Program-made: the position numbers and the translations under genes
NCBI GenBank assembly: GCA_031292035.1
Contig: JARLHX010000384.1
Location: forward strand, 1-64,000
Reading direction: 5' to 3'
Source: Negativicutes bacterium
GTDB lineage: Bacteria; Bacillota_C; Negativicutes; Sporomusales_B; JARLHX01
DNA: 64,000 nucleotides
Shown here: one piece after another, positions 8,904 through 19,055 of the stretch
Layout: each line of letters opens with the position of its first letter
Numbering within the stretch: position 1 is the first letter of the stretch
Notes under the pieces: model-generated
Seen by the model: only the letters and a program-made list of their open reading frames with translations
Databases searched by the model: none
What the model was told of the DNA's origin: nothing

Positions 8904-9261
8904 TTGACTTCACCTGTCTCGAGCAGCCTCTTACTCCACCGCTAAAAATCAACCCACACGCCTCATACATAGAAAACTCGGTCACCATCAGCGGAATCCC
9001 TTTGGCCCGGGCCATCTGAACGACCTCAGGGCCGGGTCGCTTGCCGCGGACAAATACAATGGCCGCCAGATCACCCACTTCAGCGGTGCGAATCACCTGA
9101 ATATTCGTCAAGCCGGTTAAAAGCAGCGTTCGTTCCTTGCTAAACACCAGTACATCGCTCATCAGATCGGCCCCGCAAGCGGTCACGACCTCGCTATCCA
9201 AATCCTCTAACCCGCAAATCACCTCAGACTGGAGCACATTTTGCACCTCAGTCAGTTTCAC
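8893..9261 (-). CDS. DRTGG-domain protein, first gene of the hyd operon
   Basis: A DRTGG-type protein of 122 residues, paralogous to the one at 6759-7100 (compare CGADLMSDVLVF and AAIVFVRGKRPGPEVV). I set the start at GTG because GGGGGG lies 7 nt upstream; the ATG 5 codons earlier is inside that ribosome-binding site. As the most upstream gene of the minus-strand run to hydA, its promoter region should drive the whole cluster, and the Rex-type operator sits 39 nt before it. Confidence 0.8.
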   Translation of the reverse strand: MKLTEVQNVLQSEVICGLEDLDSEVVTACGADLMSDVLVFSKERTLLLTGLTNIQVIRTAEVGDLAAIVFVRGKRPGPEVVQMARAKGIPLMVTEFSMYEACGLIFSGGVRGCSRQVKSSES

Positions 9262-9299
9262 CAAAATTCCCCCCATAATACGATATTAGGCTGCTAATT

Positions 9300-9317
9300 T
9301 TGTTAATTATTTCACAA
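9300..9317 (-). promoter_or_regulatory. Rex operator upstream of the hydrogenase operon
   Basis: TTGTTAATTATTTCACAA on the plus strand is an 18-bp site with correct Rex geometry: one half is the clostridial-type TTGTTAA, the other the Bacillus-type TTCACAA, separated by 4 bp. On the minus strand a TTGACC hexamer (9324-9329) lies 17 nt from TTAACA (9301-9306), so the operator would cover the -10 region of a plausible though weak sigma-A promoter. Together with the rex gene at the far end of the cluster this predicts NADH-dependent derepression of hyd genes. Confidence 0.75.
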
Positions 9318-9325
9318 TGTTTTGG

Positions 9326-9353
9326 TCAAAAAATAAAGGCCTACTATTGGCCT
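9326..9353 (-). terminator. Terminator of the O-antigen ligase gene
   Basis: AGGCC/GGCCT stem with a 7-nt loop followed on the minus strand by TTTATTTTTT. It ends transcription from 9409 and abuts the hyd promoter region. Confidence 0.65.
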
Positions 9354-9408
9354 AGCTAATTATAAAAACATCGGAAACTATATTCGCTCTTATTTTTCGA
9401 TAATCCTG

Positions 9409-10674
9409 CTACATTTTATGATTTTTATTTACCAAATTTAGTGGCTGCCGGTGACCCTCGGCAAGATAAAGCACAATAACCAGCGAATTGAGCAGCCAGA
9501 AAAGCATCGACATTTGAATACTAAACAAAACGTAGTCGGTAAGCCCGCCGACCGCGATGCTCACCATCGCCCCGACAACCCCCAGCATCAATCCTGCCGA
9601 CCAGCGGTCGGTGGCCCGTGCGGCCAAACGATAAGCGCTATAAGCGTGGCCACACAGTATCCCTAAAAAGGTCAAAAAACCAGGCAAACCGATTTCTGCG
9701 GCGATATGAAGATACATATTATGGGCGTGAAGGATTTTTGTATTGGCATTCAGCACAAAAAAGTCGTACTCCGGATAAACCATCCAATAGGCGCCCCAAC
9801 CGATTCCCAGCCAGGGGTGTCCGGTGATCATGGCAATGGTGCTCTCCCATAGAGCCAACCGGAGGGTTGACGACGTATCGGTGGGGTTCATAATCGACAG
9901 CAGCCGGTCCATGACAAGCTCGTGCCCAATCACCATTGTCACCGGGATCAGCGCCAGCAGCCAGAGAATTTTGCGGTTTTTCAGCACCCCGAAGGCAATG
10001 ATGAGGGCCAGCACGCTGATCCAGGCCCCACGGGAATAGGTCAGCACCAAGCAGACGCCGAGGGCCAGCACGAGAGCAAAAAACAGCGCCTTTTCGCCTC
10101 TATGGTTGGCATTACAGCCGATTCCGGCGGCAACGGCGATCATGACAACCAAGTATCCGGCCAGCAGGTTGGGGTTTTGCAGGGTGGAAAATACCCGGAC
10201 TTTGAGATCGGGAAACTGGTCGCCGTCCACCCACCCAAAGGCCATATCCACACCATGAACATACTGGTAAAACCCGTAAGCCGCCACCACCCCGGCGGAA
10301 AAAAGCACCGTCAGAACCAGTCGCCTGACCTGCTGCGGCGACTGAACGTTATTGATAACCAAATAGTAGAGCAGCACATACCGCCCCATCAAATGATAAT
10401 AGTTATAAAAACTAAAGCCCCGGTCCGGCGATCCCCAGATGGACGCCGCCGAAAACACCACCAGCAAAATCACCAGTATGTCAAAAGGCGAACGGCGAAG
10501 TTCCATTCTGCGGGCGGCAATCATTTTTCCGAACCACAGGACAGTTCCGCCAGCCAAAAACAGACTGGTGATAGTTAGAGAGAGGGGTAAAAAAAAGGCT
10601 ATCGCCAAAATACAGTGTTCGATACAATACTTCAGGCGATATTGAAGTGGGGTCACCTGATAACTAATATTCAC
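9409..10674 (-). CDS. O-antigen ligase/polymerase family membrane protein
   Basis: A hydrophobic protein of 421 residues with about 10-12 predicted membrane spans and the long extracytoplasmic loop before the C-terminal helices typical of the Wzy/WaaL (O-antigen ligase) family; HPWLGIGWGAYW and HAHNMYLHIAAEIGLPG are the recognisable family stretches. It would join polysaccharide to lipid A core or polymerise it at the outer face of the inner membrane, consistent with a diderm cell. I chose a GTG start with AGGTG 5 nt upstream; an ATG 12 codons earlier is possible. No other polysaccharide genes lie nearby, so the glycan is unknown. Confidence 0.85.
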   Translation of the reverse strand: MNISYQVTPLQYRLKYCIEHCILAIAFFLPLSLTITSLFLAGGTVLWFGKMIAARRMELRRSPFDILVILLVVFSAASIWGSPDRGFSFYNYYHLMGRYVLLYYLVINNVQSPQQVRRLVLTVLFSAGVVAAYGFYQYVHGVDMAFGWVDGDQFPDLKVRVFSTLQNPNLLAGYLVVMIAVAAGIGCNANHRGEKALFFALVLALGVCLVLTYSRGAWISVLALIIAFGVLKNRKILWLLALIPVTMVIGHELVMDRLLSIMNPTDTSSTLRLALWESTIAMITGHPWLGIGWGAYWMVYPEYDFFVLNANTKILHAHNMYLHIAAEIGLPGFLTFLGILCGHAYSAYRLAARATDRWSAGLMLGVVGAMVSIAVGGLTDYVLFSIQMSMLFWLLNSLVIVLYLAEGHRQPLNLVNKNHKM

Positions 10675-10719
10675 CGTTTCACCTAATTGTATCAATATAA
10701 TTCCGGGCAAATCAACCTT

Positions 10720-12033
10720 TTATATTATATCCCAGTCACCGGGTTTTGTCCACTTGGAGAAGATCTCCCTGGCCGCCCCGATGAGATAGAGCGATCCAGC
10801 CACACAGATCACTCCGTCCGGGCCTGCCGCCAAGCGAGCCTTTGCATATCCGTCCTCGATAGAAGCCGCTGTCCCGACGCGCGCTGTTGTCAGAGTCCGG
10901 GCCACCACCTCTGGATCGGCGGCCCGATCAGACTGGGGCCGGACGATGATGGCGGCGTCCTCCGCCCGGATAAGCGCCGCGGTAATCCCGGCAATATCCT
11001 TGTCGGCAAGAATACCGAGGAGAAAAGCAATCTCTTTCCCGGGAAATATTTCATCCAGAGTCGCCCGCAGGGCCTCAGCACCATCCGGATTATGGGCACC
11101 GTCGACCACCACCACCGGATGCTCGTTCACAACCTCAAACCGGCCAGGCCAGCGGACAGCTGCCAAAGCGTCATCGATGACAGGCAATGTAATGCGGGGC
11201 TCCCATTCGGCGAGAACCAGTGCCGTCATGACCGCCAGGGCAGCGTTTTGCGCCTGATGGCGCCCCAGGAGATTGAGGCAAAACCGCCCCAAATCGCCGT
11301 GTTGCCTGGTCGTGATGGCCACCAATTGACGGTAGCCGTCCAGACCGGCGCTCACGCCATGAAAATCTTGTCCGAAAACGTAAAGTTGTGCCGACCGATC
11401 GGCGGCCGTCGCCTCAATCACCGCCAGCGCGTCACCTTGGGCGGCGGTGATTACCGGAACGCCCGGCTTGATAATGCCGGCTTTATGCTGGGCGATGGCC
11501 GCCACCGTATCGCCGCAGCGATCGGTGTGCTCCAGGCTGACGTTGGTAATCACCGCCACCACCGGGACAATCACATTGGTGGAGTCGAGCAAGCCCCCCA
11601 GTCCGGCTTCGATGACGGCATATTCCACCCCGGCGGCGGCGAAGTAATGAAACGATGCCGCCGTCAGCACCTCGAACTCGGTCGGGTGCTCCCAGCCGGC
11701 TGCCGTCATTTCGCTGACAAACCGGCTGGTATAGGCAATGGCCGCAGCAAATTCCGATCGTCCGGCCGGCTGGCCGTTAACCGTCATCCGCTCGGTATAA
11801 TCGCTGAGATGGGGTGAAGTATACATCGCGGCCTTGATACCGGCCGCCGCCAAAATAGCTGCCAGCATCGCCGTGGTCGAGCCTTTGCCGTTGGTGCCAG
11901 CGACATGGATGGTCTTAAAGCGGCGTTCGGGATGACGCATCAGTTCCAATAATTTTTCAATCCGCGCCAACCCGAAATTCATGCCGAATTTATTTAGCGA
12001 AGCCAGGTATTCGAGGGCCTGGTCGTAGGTCAT
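10720..12033 (-). CDS. folC: Bifunctional folylpolyglutamate/dihydrofolate synthase
   Basis: FolC adds glutamate to dihydropteroate and to folates using ATP. The Mur-ligase-type P-loop HVAGTNGKGSTTAML lies near residue 46, the Omega-loop region TSPHL follows, and the C-terminal glutamate ligase domain has VVDGAHNPDGA. Length (437 residues) is usual. The ATG at 12033 follows GGAA at 8-9 nt; a GTG three codons earlier is too close to that site. It is 38 nt downstream of valS, an arrangement common in Firmicutes, and is probably co-transcribed with it under T-box control. Confidence 0.95.
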   Translation of the reverse strand: MTYDQALEYLASLNKFGMNFGLARIEKLLELMRHPERRFKTIHVAGTNGKGSTTAMLAAILAAAGIKAAMYTSPHLSDYTERMTVNGQPAGRSEFAAAIAYTSRFVSEMTAAGWEHPTEFEVLTAASFHYFAAAGVEYAVIEAGLGGLLDSTNVIVPVVAVITNVSLEHTDRCGDTVAAIAQHKAGIIKPGVPVITAAQGDALAVIEATAADRSAQLYVFGQDFHGVSAGLDGYRQLVAITTRQHGDLGRFCLNLLGRHQAQNAALAVMTALVLAEWEPRITLPVIDDALAAVRWPGRFEVVNEHPVVVVDGAHNPDGAEALRATLDEIFPGKEIAFLLGILADKDIAGITAALIRAEDAAIIVRPQSDRAADPEVVARTLTTARVGTAASIEDGYAKARLAAGPDGVICVAGSLYLIGAAREIFSKWTKPGDWDII

Positions 12034-12070
12034 GCCAGTCACTTCCTAATTAGTTTGTTTAACAGCCTAT

Positions 12071-14716
12071 TTACAGATTTTTATAGAAAACCAGTCTTTC
12101 CTGGATGGTCGTTAATTTATCGCGGTAATCTTGCGCTTTGGCCCGCTCCTTCTCAATAACTTCGGCCGGTGCCTTGGCTACGAAGCTCTCGTTGGCCAGC
12201 TTGCCGCCAATCCGGGAAATCTCGTTTTCTAGGTTGGCCACTTCCTTGGCCAGCCGCGCCACTTCCTTTTCCACATCGATCAGCCCCTTGAGCGGCAGAT
12301 AAATTTCCACCCCGCTCACCACTGCCGTCATGGCATTTTCCGGTTTTGCGGCGCTTGCCGGTAAAACGCTGACTGTTTCGGCGGCAGCCAGGCTTTTCAG
12401 ATATTGGCTGTTTTCCCCCAGCATCTTTTCCAGGGTGGGGCTGGCCGCCAGAAGGATGACCTCGCTCTTTTTGCCGGGCGGCACATTGACCTCGGCCCGC
12501 ATGTTACGAATCGCCTTGATGCTTTCCATCAGCAGAGTCATATCACCCTCGGCGGTTGCATCACTTAGCTCTGGCTCTTCTTGGGGCCAGGCGGCGACAA
12601 CAATGCTGGTCCCCTCGTGGGGCAGATGCTGCCAGATGGCCTCGGTGATGAACGGCATAAAAGGATGGAGCAGCTTCAGGGTATTGCTCAGCACATACCA
12701 GAGCACATACTGGGCCGTCCCCCGGCCGGCGCTGTCGTCCTTGGCGTAAAGACGGGCCTTGGCGGTCTCGATGTACCAATCGCAGTATTCATTCCATATA
12801 AATTCATATAGCCCCCGCGCCGCCTCGCCCAGCTCGAACCGATCAAGGCTGGCGGTCACGTCGGCCACCGTCCTCGCATAGCGGCTGAGAATCCAGCGGT
12901 CAGCCAGAGTATACTCACCGACTTGATTTTGGGGATCGAAGCCTTCGAGGTTCATCAGCACAAACCGCGAAGCGTTCCAGATTTTATTGGCAAAATTACG
13001 GCTGGATTCCACCCGTTCCCAGTAAAACCGCATATCGTTGCCAGGTGTATTACCGGTGATCAGCGTAAAGCGGAGGGTATCGGCGCCATATTTTTCGATG
13101 ACCTCCAGCGGATCAATGCCGTTGCCCAGCGACTTCGACATCTTGCGGCCCTCACCGTCCCGCACCAGCCCGTGGATAAACACATGGCGGAAGGGAATTT
13201 CTTTCTGGAACTCCAGGCCCATAAACATCATCCTGGCCACCCAGAAGAAGATGATATCATAGCCAGTCACCAGCACACTCGTCGGGTAAAACTGCGCCAA
13301 TTCCGGCGTTTTCTCCGGCCAACCCATAGTCGAAAACGGCCAAAGAGCCGAACTGAACCAGGTATCCAGCACATCCGGGTCCTGCTCCACCTTGCCGCCG
13401 CATTTGGGACAGGCGGTAATATCGGTGCGGGAAACAGTGGTCTCGCCGCACTCGCAATACCAGGCGGGAATACGGTGGCCCCACCAGATCTGGCGGGAAA
13501 TACACCAATCGCGGATATTGTCCAGCCAGTTGGAGTAGACCTTGGTGAACCGGTCAGGCACGAATTCGGTTTTTCCTGACAATACTGCCGCCAGGGCCGG
13601 TTCGGCCAGCGGCTTCATTTGAACAAACCACTGCTGGGACACCAATGGCTCAATCACTGTGCTGCAGCGCTGACAATGGCCGACGGAATGGACATGTTCG
13701 TCGATTTTCACCAGATAGCCCTGCTCCTTGAGGTCGTTCACCAGAGCCTTGCGACATTCATAGCGGTCCAGGCCGGCATAGCGGCCAGCCTCGGCGGACA
13801 TGGTGCCGTCAGGACTGATCACCACCATTTCCGGCAATTTATGACGAAGCCCCATTTCGAAGTCATTGGGGTCGTGGGCCGGCGTGACCTTCACCGCCCC
13901 GGTACCGAAAGACGGATCGACATAATCATCGCCGACAATCGGCAAAAGGCGGCCGATCAGCGGCAGAACCAGCTGTTTGCCGATCAGGTGGCGGTAGCGG
14001 CTGTCGTCGGGATGAACCGCCACCCCGGTATCCCCGAGAATGGTTTCCGGCCTGGTTGTCGCCACGGTGACAGATTGGTCAGGACTGCCTTCCACTTGGT
14101 AGCGCACATAAAAAAGGTTGCCCGGTTTTTCCTCGTGCTCCACCTCGATATCACTGAGGGCGGTGTTGCAGCGCGGACACCAGTTGGTGATCCGGTTGCC
14201 CTGGTAGATCAGGCCTTTCTCATACAGCGACACAAAAACTTCCCGCACCGCCTGTGAGCAGCCCTCGTCCATGGTGAAGCGTTCCCGCTGCCAGTCGCAG
14301 GAGGCTCCCAGCCTTTTCAACTGGTTGGTGATGCGGTCACCATATTGTTCTTTCCAGTCCCATACCTTTTCGATAAATTTCCCCCGACCAAGGTCATAAC
14401 GGGATATCCCGTCTTTGGCCAGCATTTCCTCCACTTTGATCTGGGTGGCGATACCGGCATGGTCGCAGCCCGGCATCCACAACGTATTATACCCCTGCAT
14501 CCGTTTGGCACGGATGAGAATATCCTGCAGAGTATTGTCCAGGGCATGCCCCATATGCAGCTGCCCGGTCACGTTGGGGGGCGGAATGACAATACTGTAA
14601 GGGGTCTTCTCCTGATCGACCTCGGCGTGAAACAGGCCGTTCTTCTCCCAAAATTCGTACCACTTGCTCTCCTGGGCCTGAGGATCGTACACTGTCGGGA
14701 TATTTTTTTCTTCCAT
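12071..14716 (-). CDS. valS: Valyl-tRNA synthetase
   Basis: Class Ia synthetase charging tRNA-Val. The HIGH signature appears as [17 protein letters not shown] near residue 45, the KMSKS signature as [12 protein letters not shown] near residue 520, and the C-terminus forms the valine-specific coiled coil (about residues 815-881). The editing domain contains [19 protein letters not shown] start the gene at the ATG at 14716 with GAGGAGGAG just upstream, giving 881 residues; longer open frames would run into the T-box leader. It leads the valS-folC unit. Confidence 0.97.
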   Translation of the reverse strand: MEEKNIPTVYDPQAQESKWYEFWEKNGLFHAEVDQEKTPYSIVIPPPNVTGQLHMGHALDNTLQDILIRAKRMQGYNTLWMPGCDHAGIATQIKVEEMLAKDGISRYDLGRGKFIEKVWDWKEQYGDRITNQLKRLGASCDWQRERFTMDEGCSQAVREVFVSLYEKGLIYQGNRITNWCPRCNTALSDIEVEHEEKPGNLFYVRYQVEGSPDQSVTVATTRPETILGDTGVAVHPDDSRYRHLIGKQLVLPLIGRLLPIVGDDYVDPSFGTGAVKVTPAHDPNDFEMGLRHKLPEMVVISPDGTMSAEAGRYAGLDRYECRKALVNDLKEQGYLVKIDEHVHSVGHCQRCSTVIEPLVSQQWFVQMKPLAEPALAAVLSGKTEFVPDRFTKVYSNWLDNIRDWCISRQIWWGHRIPAWYCECGETTVSRTDITACPKCGGKVEQDPDVLDTWFSSALWPFSTMGWPEKTPELAQFYPTSVLVTGYDIIFFWVARMMFMGLEFQKEIPFRHVFIHGLVRDGEGRKMSKSLGNGIDPLEVIEKYGADTLRFTLITGNTPGNDMRFYWERVESSRNFANKIWNASRFVLMNLEGFDPQNQVGEYTLADRWILSRYARTVADVTASLDRFELGEAARGLYEFIWNEYCDWYIETAKARLYAKDDSAGRGTAQYVLWYVLSNTLKLLHPFMPFITEAIWQHLPHEGTSIVVAAWPQEEPELSDATAEGDMTLLMESIKAIRNMRAEVNVPPGKKSEVILLAASPTLEKMLGENSQYLKSLAAAETVSVLPASAAKPENAMTAVVSGVEIYLPLKGLIDVEKEVARLAKEVANLENEISRIGGKLANESFVAKAPAEVIEKERAKAQDYRDKLTTIQERLVFYKNL

Positions 14717-15015
14717 TGGGCTCCTCCTCAAACTGATTTCCGTGAACAAAAAAGTCCTTCCATCCATCGAAGGACGAAAGAACTGCTTCCGCGGTACCAC
14801 CTTGCTTTCCGGTCACCCCTTAAAGGCTCACCGGCTTACCGTCAGTAACGCGACGAAACGGTCATGCCTACTCTTTTCAGCATGACGGCTCCAGGATGAC
14901 TTTCCGCCGAATTTGCCGTGAAGCCTTGCAGCCTGAGGGCCTCTTCTCTGGACCGGCCGGATGCGGCGTACTCTTCCCTTCGCAGCCTGTACTCTACATG
15001 GATTGTAACTGATAT
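14717..15015 (-). ncRNA. T-box leader (tRNA-Val sensing riboswitch) of valS
   Basis: The antisense reading contains the hallmark T-box core GGTGGTACCGCG (within 14785-14805), preceded by a structured stem I region with AGTA and GA-rich motifs near 14950-14975. A factor-independent terminator follows: GTCCTTC/GAAGGAC stem (14754-14775) plus six U (14748-14753), directly before the valS ribosome-binding site. Uncharged tRNA-Val would pair with the T-box and favour the antiterminator. The specifier codon was not assigned with confidence. Confidence 0.92.
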
Positions 15016-15021
15016 AGCTAC

Positions 15022-15050
15022 AATATACTTCGAGCTATGTCAATTGTCAA
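15022..15050 (-). promoter_or_regulatory. Sigma-A promoter of the valS T-box transcript
   Basis: TTGACA, a 17-nt spacer and TATATT on the minus strand, placed just upstream of the T-box leader. Confidence 0.75.
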
Positions 15051-15147
15051 GTTTGCCCTTCACCGCCTTCAGCTCTTGTTTGGAAAATGCAGGAATTGGT
15101 TATTATAAGGCGAAATGTGTAAAAATATTACAAATCGGGGGTGCCAA

Positions 15148-15648
15148 ATGTATTTTTGGAAAGTCGACTCCCTGAGGGAAGATCTCCGCACCGACAGTGT
15201 CTGCCAGCTCGACAAGCTGAAGTACCTGCTGGCTTACTTGCTGCTGACCGTCGTAGTCGCGCCTGCCTTGCGCCCGCCGACCGCTCTGGCGATATATCCT
15301 CTCTCCCAGCTCCTAGTCATCCTCGGCGGTACCGTCTGGTGCTATGTCAGCAATAGCAGGGGCGACGGCAAAGATTTCTTCGAACGCTACATCTGCCTCC
15401 AGGTGCCGCTACTCATCCGCCTCACCCTCCTCTATTTCGGAGCCATCGTTCTCTTGTCCCTCGTCGCCGGCTCCCAGTTTAGTCATCTGATGATCACCAA
15501 TATCAAGATGGCCATCTATTTATCATCTGCCCTCGGCCTTGGGTTTCATTTTCTGCTCTTTGCCTGGCTCCAGCTGCACATCACTCGCCTGGCAACCCCA
15601 GTCGTCCCAGCGTCGCCGCTGGTTGGTCAAGGCAACGTTGTCGAATAA
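15148..15648 (+). CDS. Small polytopic membrane protein of unknown function
   Basis: A 166-residue protein with about four predicted membrane spans (roughly residues 25-42, 52-70, 85-105 and 125-148) and a charged N-terminus. I recognise no family. The ATG at 15148 is preceded by GGGGGTGCCAA, a better start than the ATG 11 codons upstream. It is transcribed divergently from valS and ends 75 bp before the formate dehydrogenase gene, so the two could be co-transcribed; no functional link is evident. Confidence 0.6.
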   Translation: MYFWKVDSLREDLRTDSVCQLDKLKYLLAYLLLTVVVAPALRPPTALAIYPLSQLLVILGGTVWCYVSNSRGDGKDFFERYICLQVPLLIRLTLLYFGAIVLLSLVAGSQFSHLMITNIKMAIYLSSALGLGFHFLLFAWLQLHITRLATPVVPASPLVGQGNVVE

Positions 15649-15723
15649 TTCCGCAGGATTTCTTCGATTTATAGCGAATTTAGGATAAATCCATTCTACC
15701 AGTCTGGCGATAGGAGCGTATCC

Positions 15724-18411
15724 ATGAAGCAAATAGTCCTCACCATCGACGGCCGTCAGATAACCGTCAACCACCAAACATCCATACTCAACGCCGCCCG
15801 CCTGCTGGATATTCATATCCCCACCCTCTGCCACCTCGCCGACCTGACGCCTGAAGGCAGTTGCCGGATTTGCGTCGTCGAAGTGGCCGGTCTTCGCAGC
15901 TTGGTGTCAGCCTGTACCCACCCAGTCAGCGAAGGCCTGGTGGTGCGCACCAACTCTCCGGCCATTGAGGACGCCCGCCGCTTGGTGGTTGAAATGCTGC
16001 TTGCCAATCACCCGGCCGACTGTCTGACCTGCCAGAAAAGCCTCGACTGCGAACTGCAACGTCTGGCCCAGGATCTCGGGGTAAGAACAGTCCGGCTCAA
16101 AGGCGCCATTCGCGAATATCCGCTGGACGACTCCAATCCCTTTATCATCCGGGACAACACCAAATGTATCCTGTGCGGCCGCTGTGTCCGGGCCTGCAAA
16201 GAACTCCAGTGCTGCAACGTTCTGGATTGGTCGGAGCGCGGCTTCAACAGCAAGGTCACACCTGCCTTTGATAATGACATGGCCGAATCGGACTGCGTCT
16301 TCTGCGGCACCTGCGTTTCCGCCTGCCCGGTGGGCGCGCTGACCGAAAAGCCCCTTTTCGGCACCGGCCTGCCTGATAAAAAAGTAACCACTACCTGTCC
16401 CTTCTGCGGGGTGGGTTGTAATTTCGACCTAAACGTAAAAAACGGCAAAATCATCGGCGTCACCTCCCATGTGGACAGCCCGGTCAACGGCCGCCTGCTG
16501 TGTGTGAAGGGACGCTTCGGCACCGACTTCGTCCACAGCCCGGACCGGCTGACCACCCCTCTCATAAAAAAAGATGGCCATTTTATCGAAGCCACCTGGG
16601 ACGAAGCTCTGTCCCTGGTAGCCGACAAGCTGGGGGCCATTAAAGAGACCTACGGCGGCGATGCCATCGCGGCGCTGAGCTCGGCCCGCTGCGTCAATGA
16701 GGAAAACTACCTGCTGCAAAAATTCATGCGCGCGGTCATCGGCACCAACAATGTCGATCACTGCGCCCGAACCTGACACAGCCCCACCGTGGCCGGTCTG
16801 GCCACATCATTCGGTTCCGGGGCAATGACCAATTCCATCAACGAAATCCCTGACAGCGAAGTCATGTTTGTCATCGGCGCCAACCCGCCGGAAGCCCACC
16901 CGGTTATCGGCGCAAAAATGCGCCAGGCGTTGGCCAAAGGAGCCAAGCTCATCGTCGCCGACCCGCGCAAAACCGAGCTGGCCCAGCGAGCCTCCATCTG
17001 GCTGCGCTTAAAACCTGGCAGCGACGTCGCCCTGATCAATGGCCTGCTCCACCTGATCATCGCCAACAGTTGGCACGATGAAGAGTTCATCGCCCACTGC
17101 ACCACCGGTTTTGAAACTGTGGCGCAAACCGTGAAAAAATACACCCCCGCCTATGTCGCGAAAATTACTGGTGTCGCACCCGAGACCCTCTATTCGGCAG
17201 CCAAACTTTACGCCACCGCTGGCCGGGCGTCGATCTTCTACACCCTCGGGATTACCGAGCACACCTCCGGCACCGACAACGTCATGAGCCTGGCCAACCT
17301 GGCCATGCTGACAGGCAACGTCGGCAAACCGTCCGCCGGCGTCAACCCGCTGCGGGGCCAAAACAATGTCCAGGGGGCCTGTGACATGGGGGCGCTGCCC
17401 AATTTCCTGCCAGGCTACCAGCAAGTCAAATACCCTGACATTCGTCAAAAATTCTCCCAGGCCTGGGGAGTGCCCCTGCCGGGAAATCCGGGACTGATGC
17501 TGCCTGATATGTTTGACGCGGCGGTCCGTGGCGACCTCAAGGCCATGTATATCATGGGCGAAGACCCAGTGCTGTCTGACGCCGACGCCCATCACGTCCG
17601 GCGAGGATTGGAAAACCTCGAATTCCTGGTGGTTCAGAATCTCTTCCTGACCGAAACCGCCAAACTGGCGGACGTCGTTCTGCCGGCAGCCAGCTTTGCC
17701 GAAAAATCGGGTACCTTCACCAACACCGAACGCCGAGTGCAACTGGTGCGCCAGGCCATTGAGCCCATCGGCGACAGCCGCCCCGACTGGCAGATCATTG
17801 TCGACCTCGCCAACCGGCTCGGCTACCCTATGGACTATGCTAATCCGGCGGCCGTCATGGCCGAAATCGCCGCCCTCACCCCGGTTTACACAGGCATAAC
17901 CTATGATCGCCTGGAGGAGGCGGGACTGCAGTGGCCGGTGCCCGATCCCGCCCACCCCGGCACCCGCTATCTTCACGCCGACGGCAACTTCACCTGCGGG
18001 CTGGGTTACTTCATGGCGGTGGAATACCAGCCGCCGGCCGAAGTCCCGGATGACGAATATCCCTTCCTCCTCACCACCGGCCGTATCCTCTATCATTACA
18101 ATGTCAGCACCCATCGCCATTCGCGCCACCTTACCGCCTACCGGCCGGAAGAACGGGTGATGGTCCATCCCCAGGACGCCGCCCAGCTTGGCCTAGCTGA
18201 CAGCGACTGGGTCAATGTTACCTCCCGGCGGGGCGACGTCAAGGCTGCGGTCTGGCTGACCGACGCAGTGCCGCCCGGGGTGGTGTGGATGTCCTTTCAC
18301 TTCCCGGCCTGCCCCACCAACCAGGTGACCAGCGGCGCCTACGACCGGGTGACCAAAACCTACGAGTACAAAGTCTGCGCCGTCAAAGTGAAAAAGATAC
18401 CTGCCGAGTAA
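15724..18411 (+). CDS. fdhF: Selenocysteine-containing formate dehydrogenase with ferredoxin-type N-terminus
   Basis: Oxidises formate or reduces CO2 at a Mo/W-bis-pterin site. The frame is interrupted by TGA at 16774-16776 inside CART-U-HSPTVAGL, the exact position of the catalytic selenocysteine in FdhF, and continues without shift to 18411; read through, it encodes 895 residues with Sec351. Domains: [2Fe-2S] (Cys34-62 region), His/Cys3 motif HPADCLTCQKSLDC, two [4Fe-4S] clusters (CILCGRCVRAC, CVFCGTCVSACP), the FDH [4Fe-4S] (TCPFCGVGC), then molybdopterin domains with GQNNVQGACDMG. The N-terminal ~220 residues resemble HydA/NuoG, so it likely receives electrons from a ferredoxin or NAD(P)H partner encoded elsewhere. 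Automated annotation may split it into two genes. Probably soluble and cytoplasmic: no signal peptide or Tat motif. Confidence 0.95.
16774..16805 (+). promoter_or_regulatory. UGA selenocysteine codon and bacterial SECIS hairpin
   Basis: TGA at 16774-16776 is followed 12 nt later by a perfect 6-bp stem GTGGCC/GGCCAC (16789-16794 and 16800-16805) with the loop GGTCT, the same loop and spacing class as Escherichia coli fdhF. SelB would bind here to insert selenocysteine. The hairpin also codes for the conserved TVAGLA segment. Confidence 0.93.
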
Positions 18412-18435
18412 AAAGAGATAAGGAAGTGGCCGCCC

Positions 18436-18900
18436 ATGCCACAAATCATATCTGCCGACAATGACAAGTTGCTTGACGCCGTTGCCTCCCTGTTTCGGGA
18501 GTACGCCGCTTCCCTTGGCTTCGACCTGTCGTTCCAGGGCTTCGAAGAGGAACTCGCCAATCTACCGGGAGAATACGCCCCACCCTACGGTCGGCTGTTA
18601 CTGCTGCTCCAGGATGGCAAACCGGTCGGCTGTGTGGCCCTCCGTCGTCTCGACGCCGGCATCGCTGAAATGAAACGCTTATATCTGCAACCATCCTGTC
18701 GCGGCCGGGGGTATGGGCAGCTGTTAGCCCAGGCAATCATCCAGGAGGCGATCGCAGCCGGGTACCGGACTATGCGCCTCGACAGCCTGGCCAGCATGAG
18801 CGCCGCCATTACCCTTTATCAGTCAATGGGCTTTACCCCCATCCCAGCCTATCGGTACAATCCTGTGCAAGGGGCAATCTACCTGGAAAAAGAACTCTAG
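18436..18900 (+). CDS. GNAT-family N-acetyltransferase
   Basis: A 154-residue acetyl-CoA-dependent acetyltransferase. Motif A is visible as LYLQPSCRGRGYGQLLAQAII, shown by the R/QxxGxG/A-type loop RGRGYG, followed by the typical beta-strand and helix TMRLDSLASMSAAITLYQSMGF. The substrate cannot be read from sequence. It lies 24 bp after fdhF and is followed by a strong terminator, so it may share the fdhF transcript. Confidence 0.85.
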   Translation: MPQIISADNDKLLDAVASLFREYAASLGFDLSFQGFEEELANLPGEYAPPYGRLLLLLQDGKPVGCVALRRLDAGIAEMKRLYLQPSCRGRGYGQLLAQAIIQEAIAAGYRTMRLDSLASMSAAITLYQSMGFTPIPAYRYNPVQGAIYLEKEL

Positions 18901-18915
18901 CCACCCAAATAGCGC

Positions 18916-18943
18916 AGCCCCCCATTCATCTGGGGGGCTTTTT
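18916..18943 (+). terminator. Rho-independent terminator after fdhF-GNAT
   Basis: AGCCCCCC/GGGGGGCT stem with an 8-nt loop followed by five T. Confidence 0.9.
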
Positions 18944-19055
18944 ATGTACGGTGCAGGCACCCTGCAACGCGAAAAGGACCTGCCACCGTTCCTTATGTTG
19001 GGATCATTTGGACCGCCTATCATTTTCAGCCATTAAGTACCTGATGACTGGCAAT

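Noticed and set aside
16774..16776. Stop codon inside the formate dehydrogenase as a nonsense mutation or gene boundary
   Set aside because: Position, surrounding residues and the SECIS hairpin show it is a selenocysteine codon.
17008..18168. Long open frame antisense to fdhF
   Set aside because: It is a codon-bias shadow of a high-GC gene; no ribosome-binding site and no protein-like domains.
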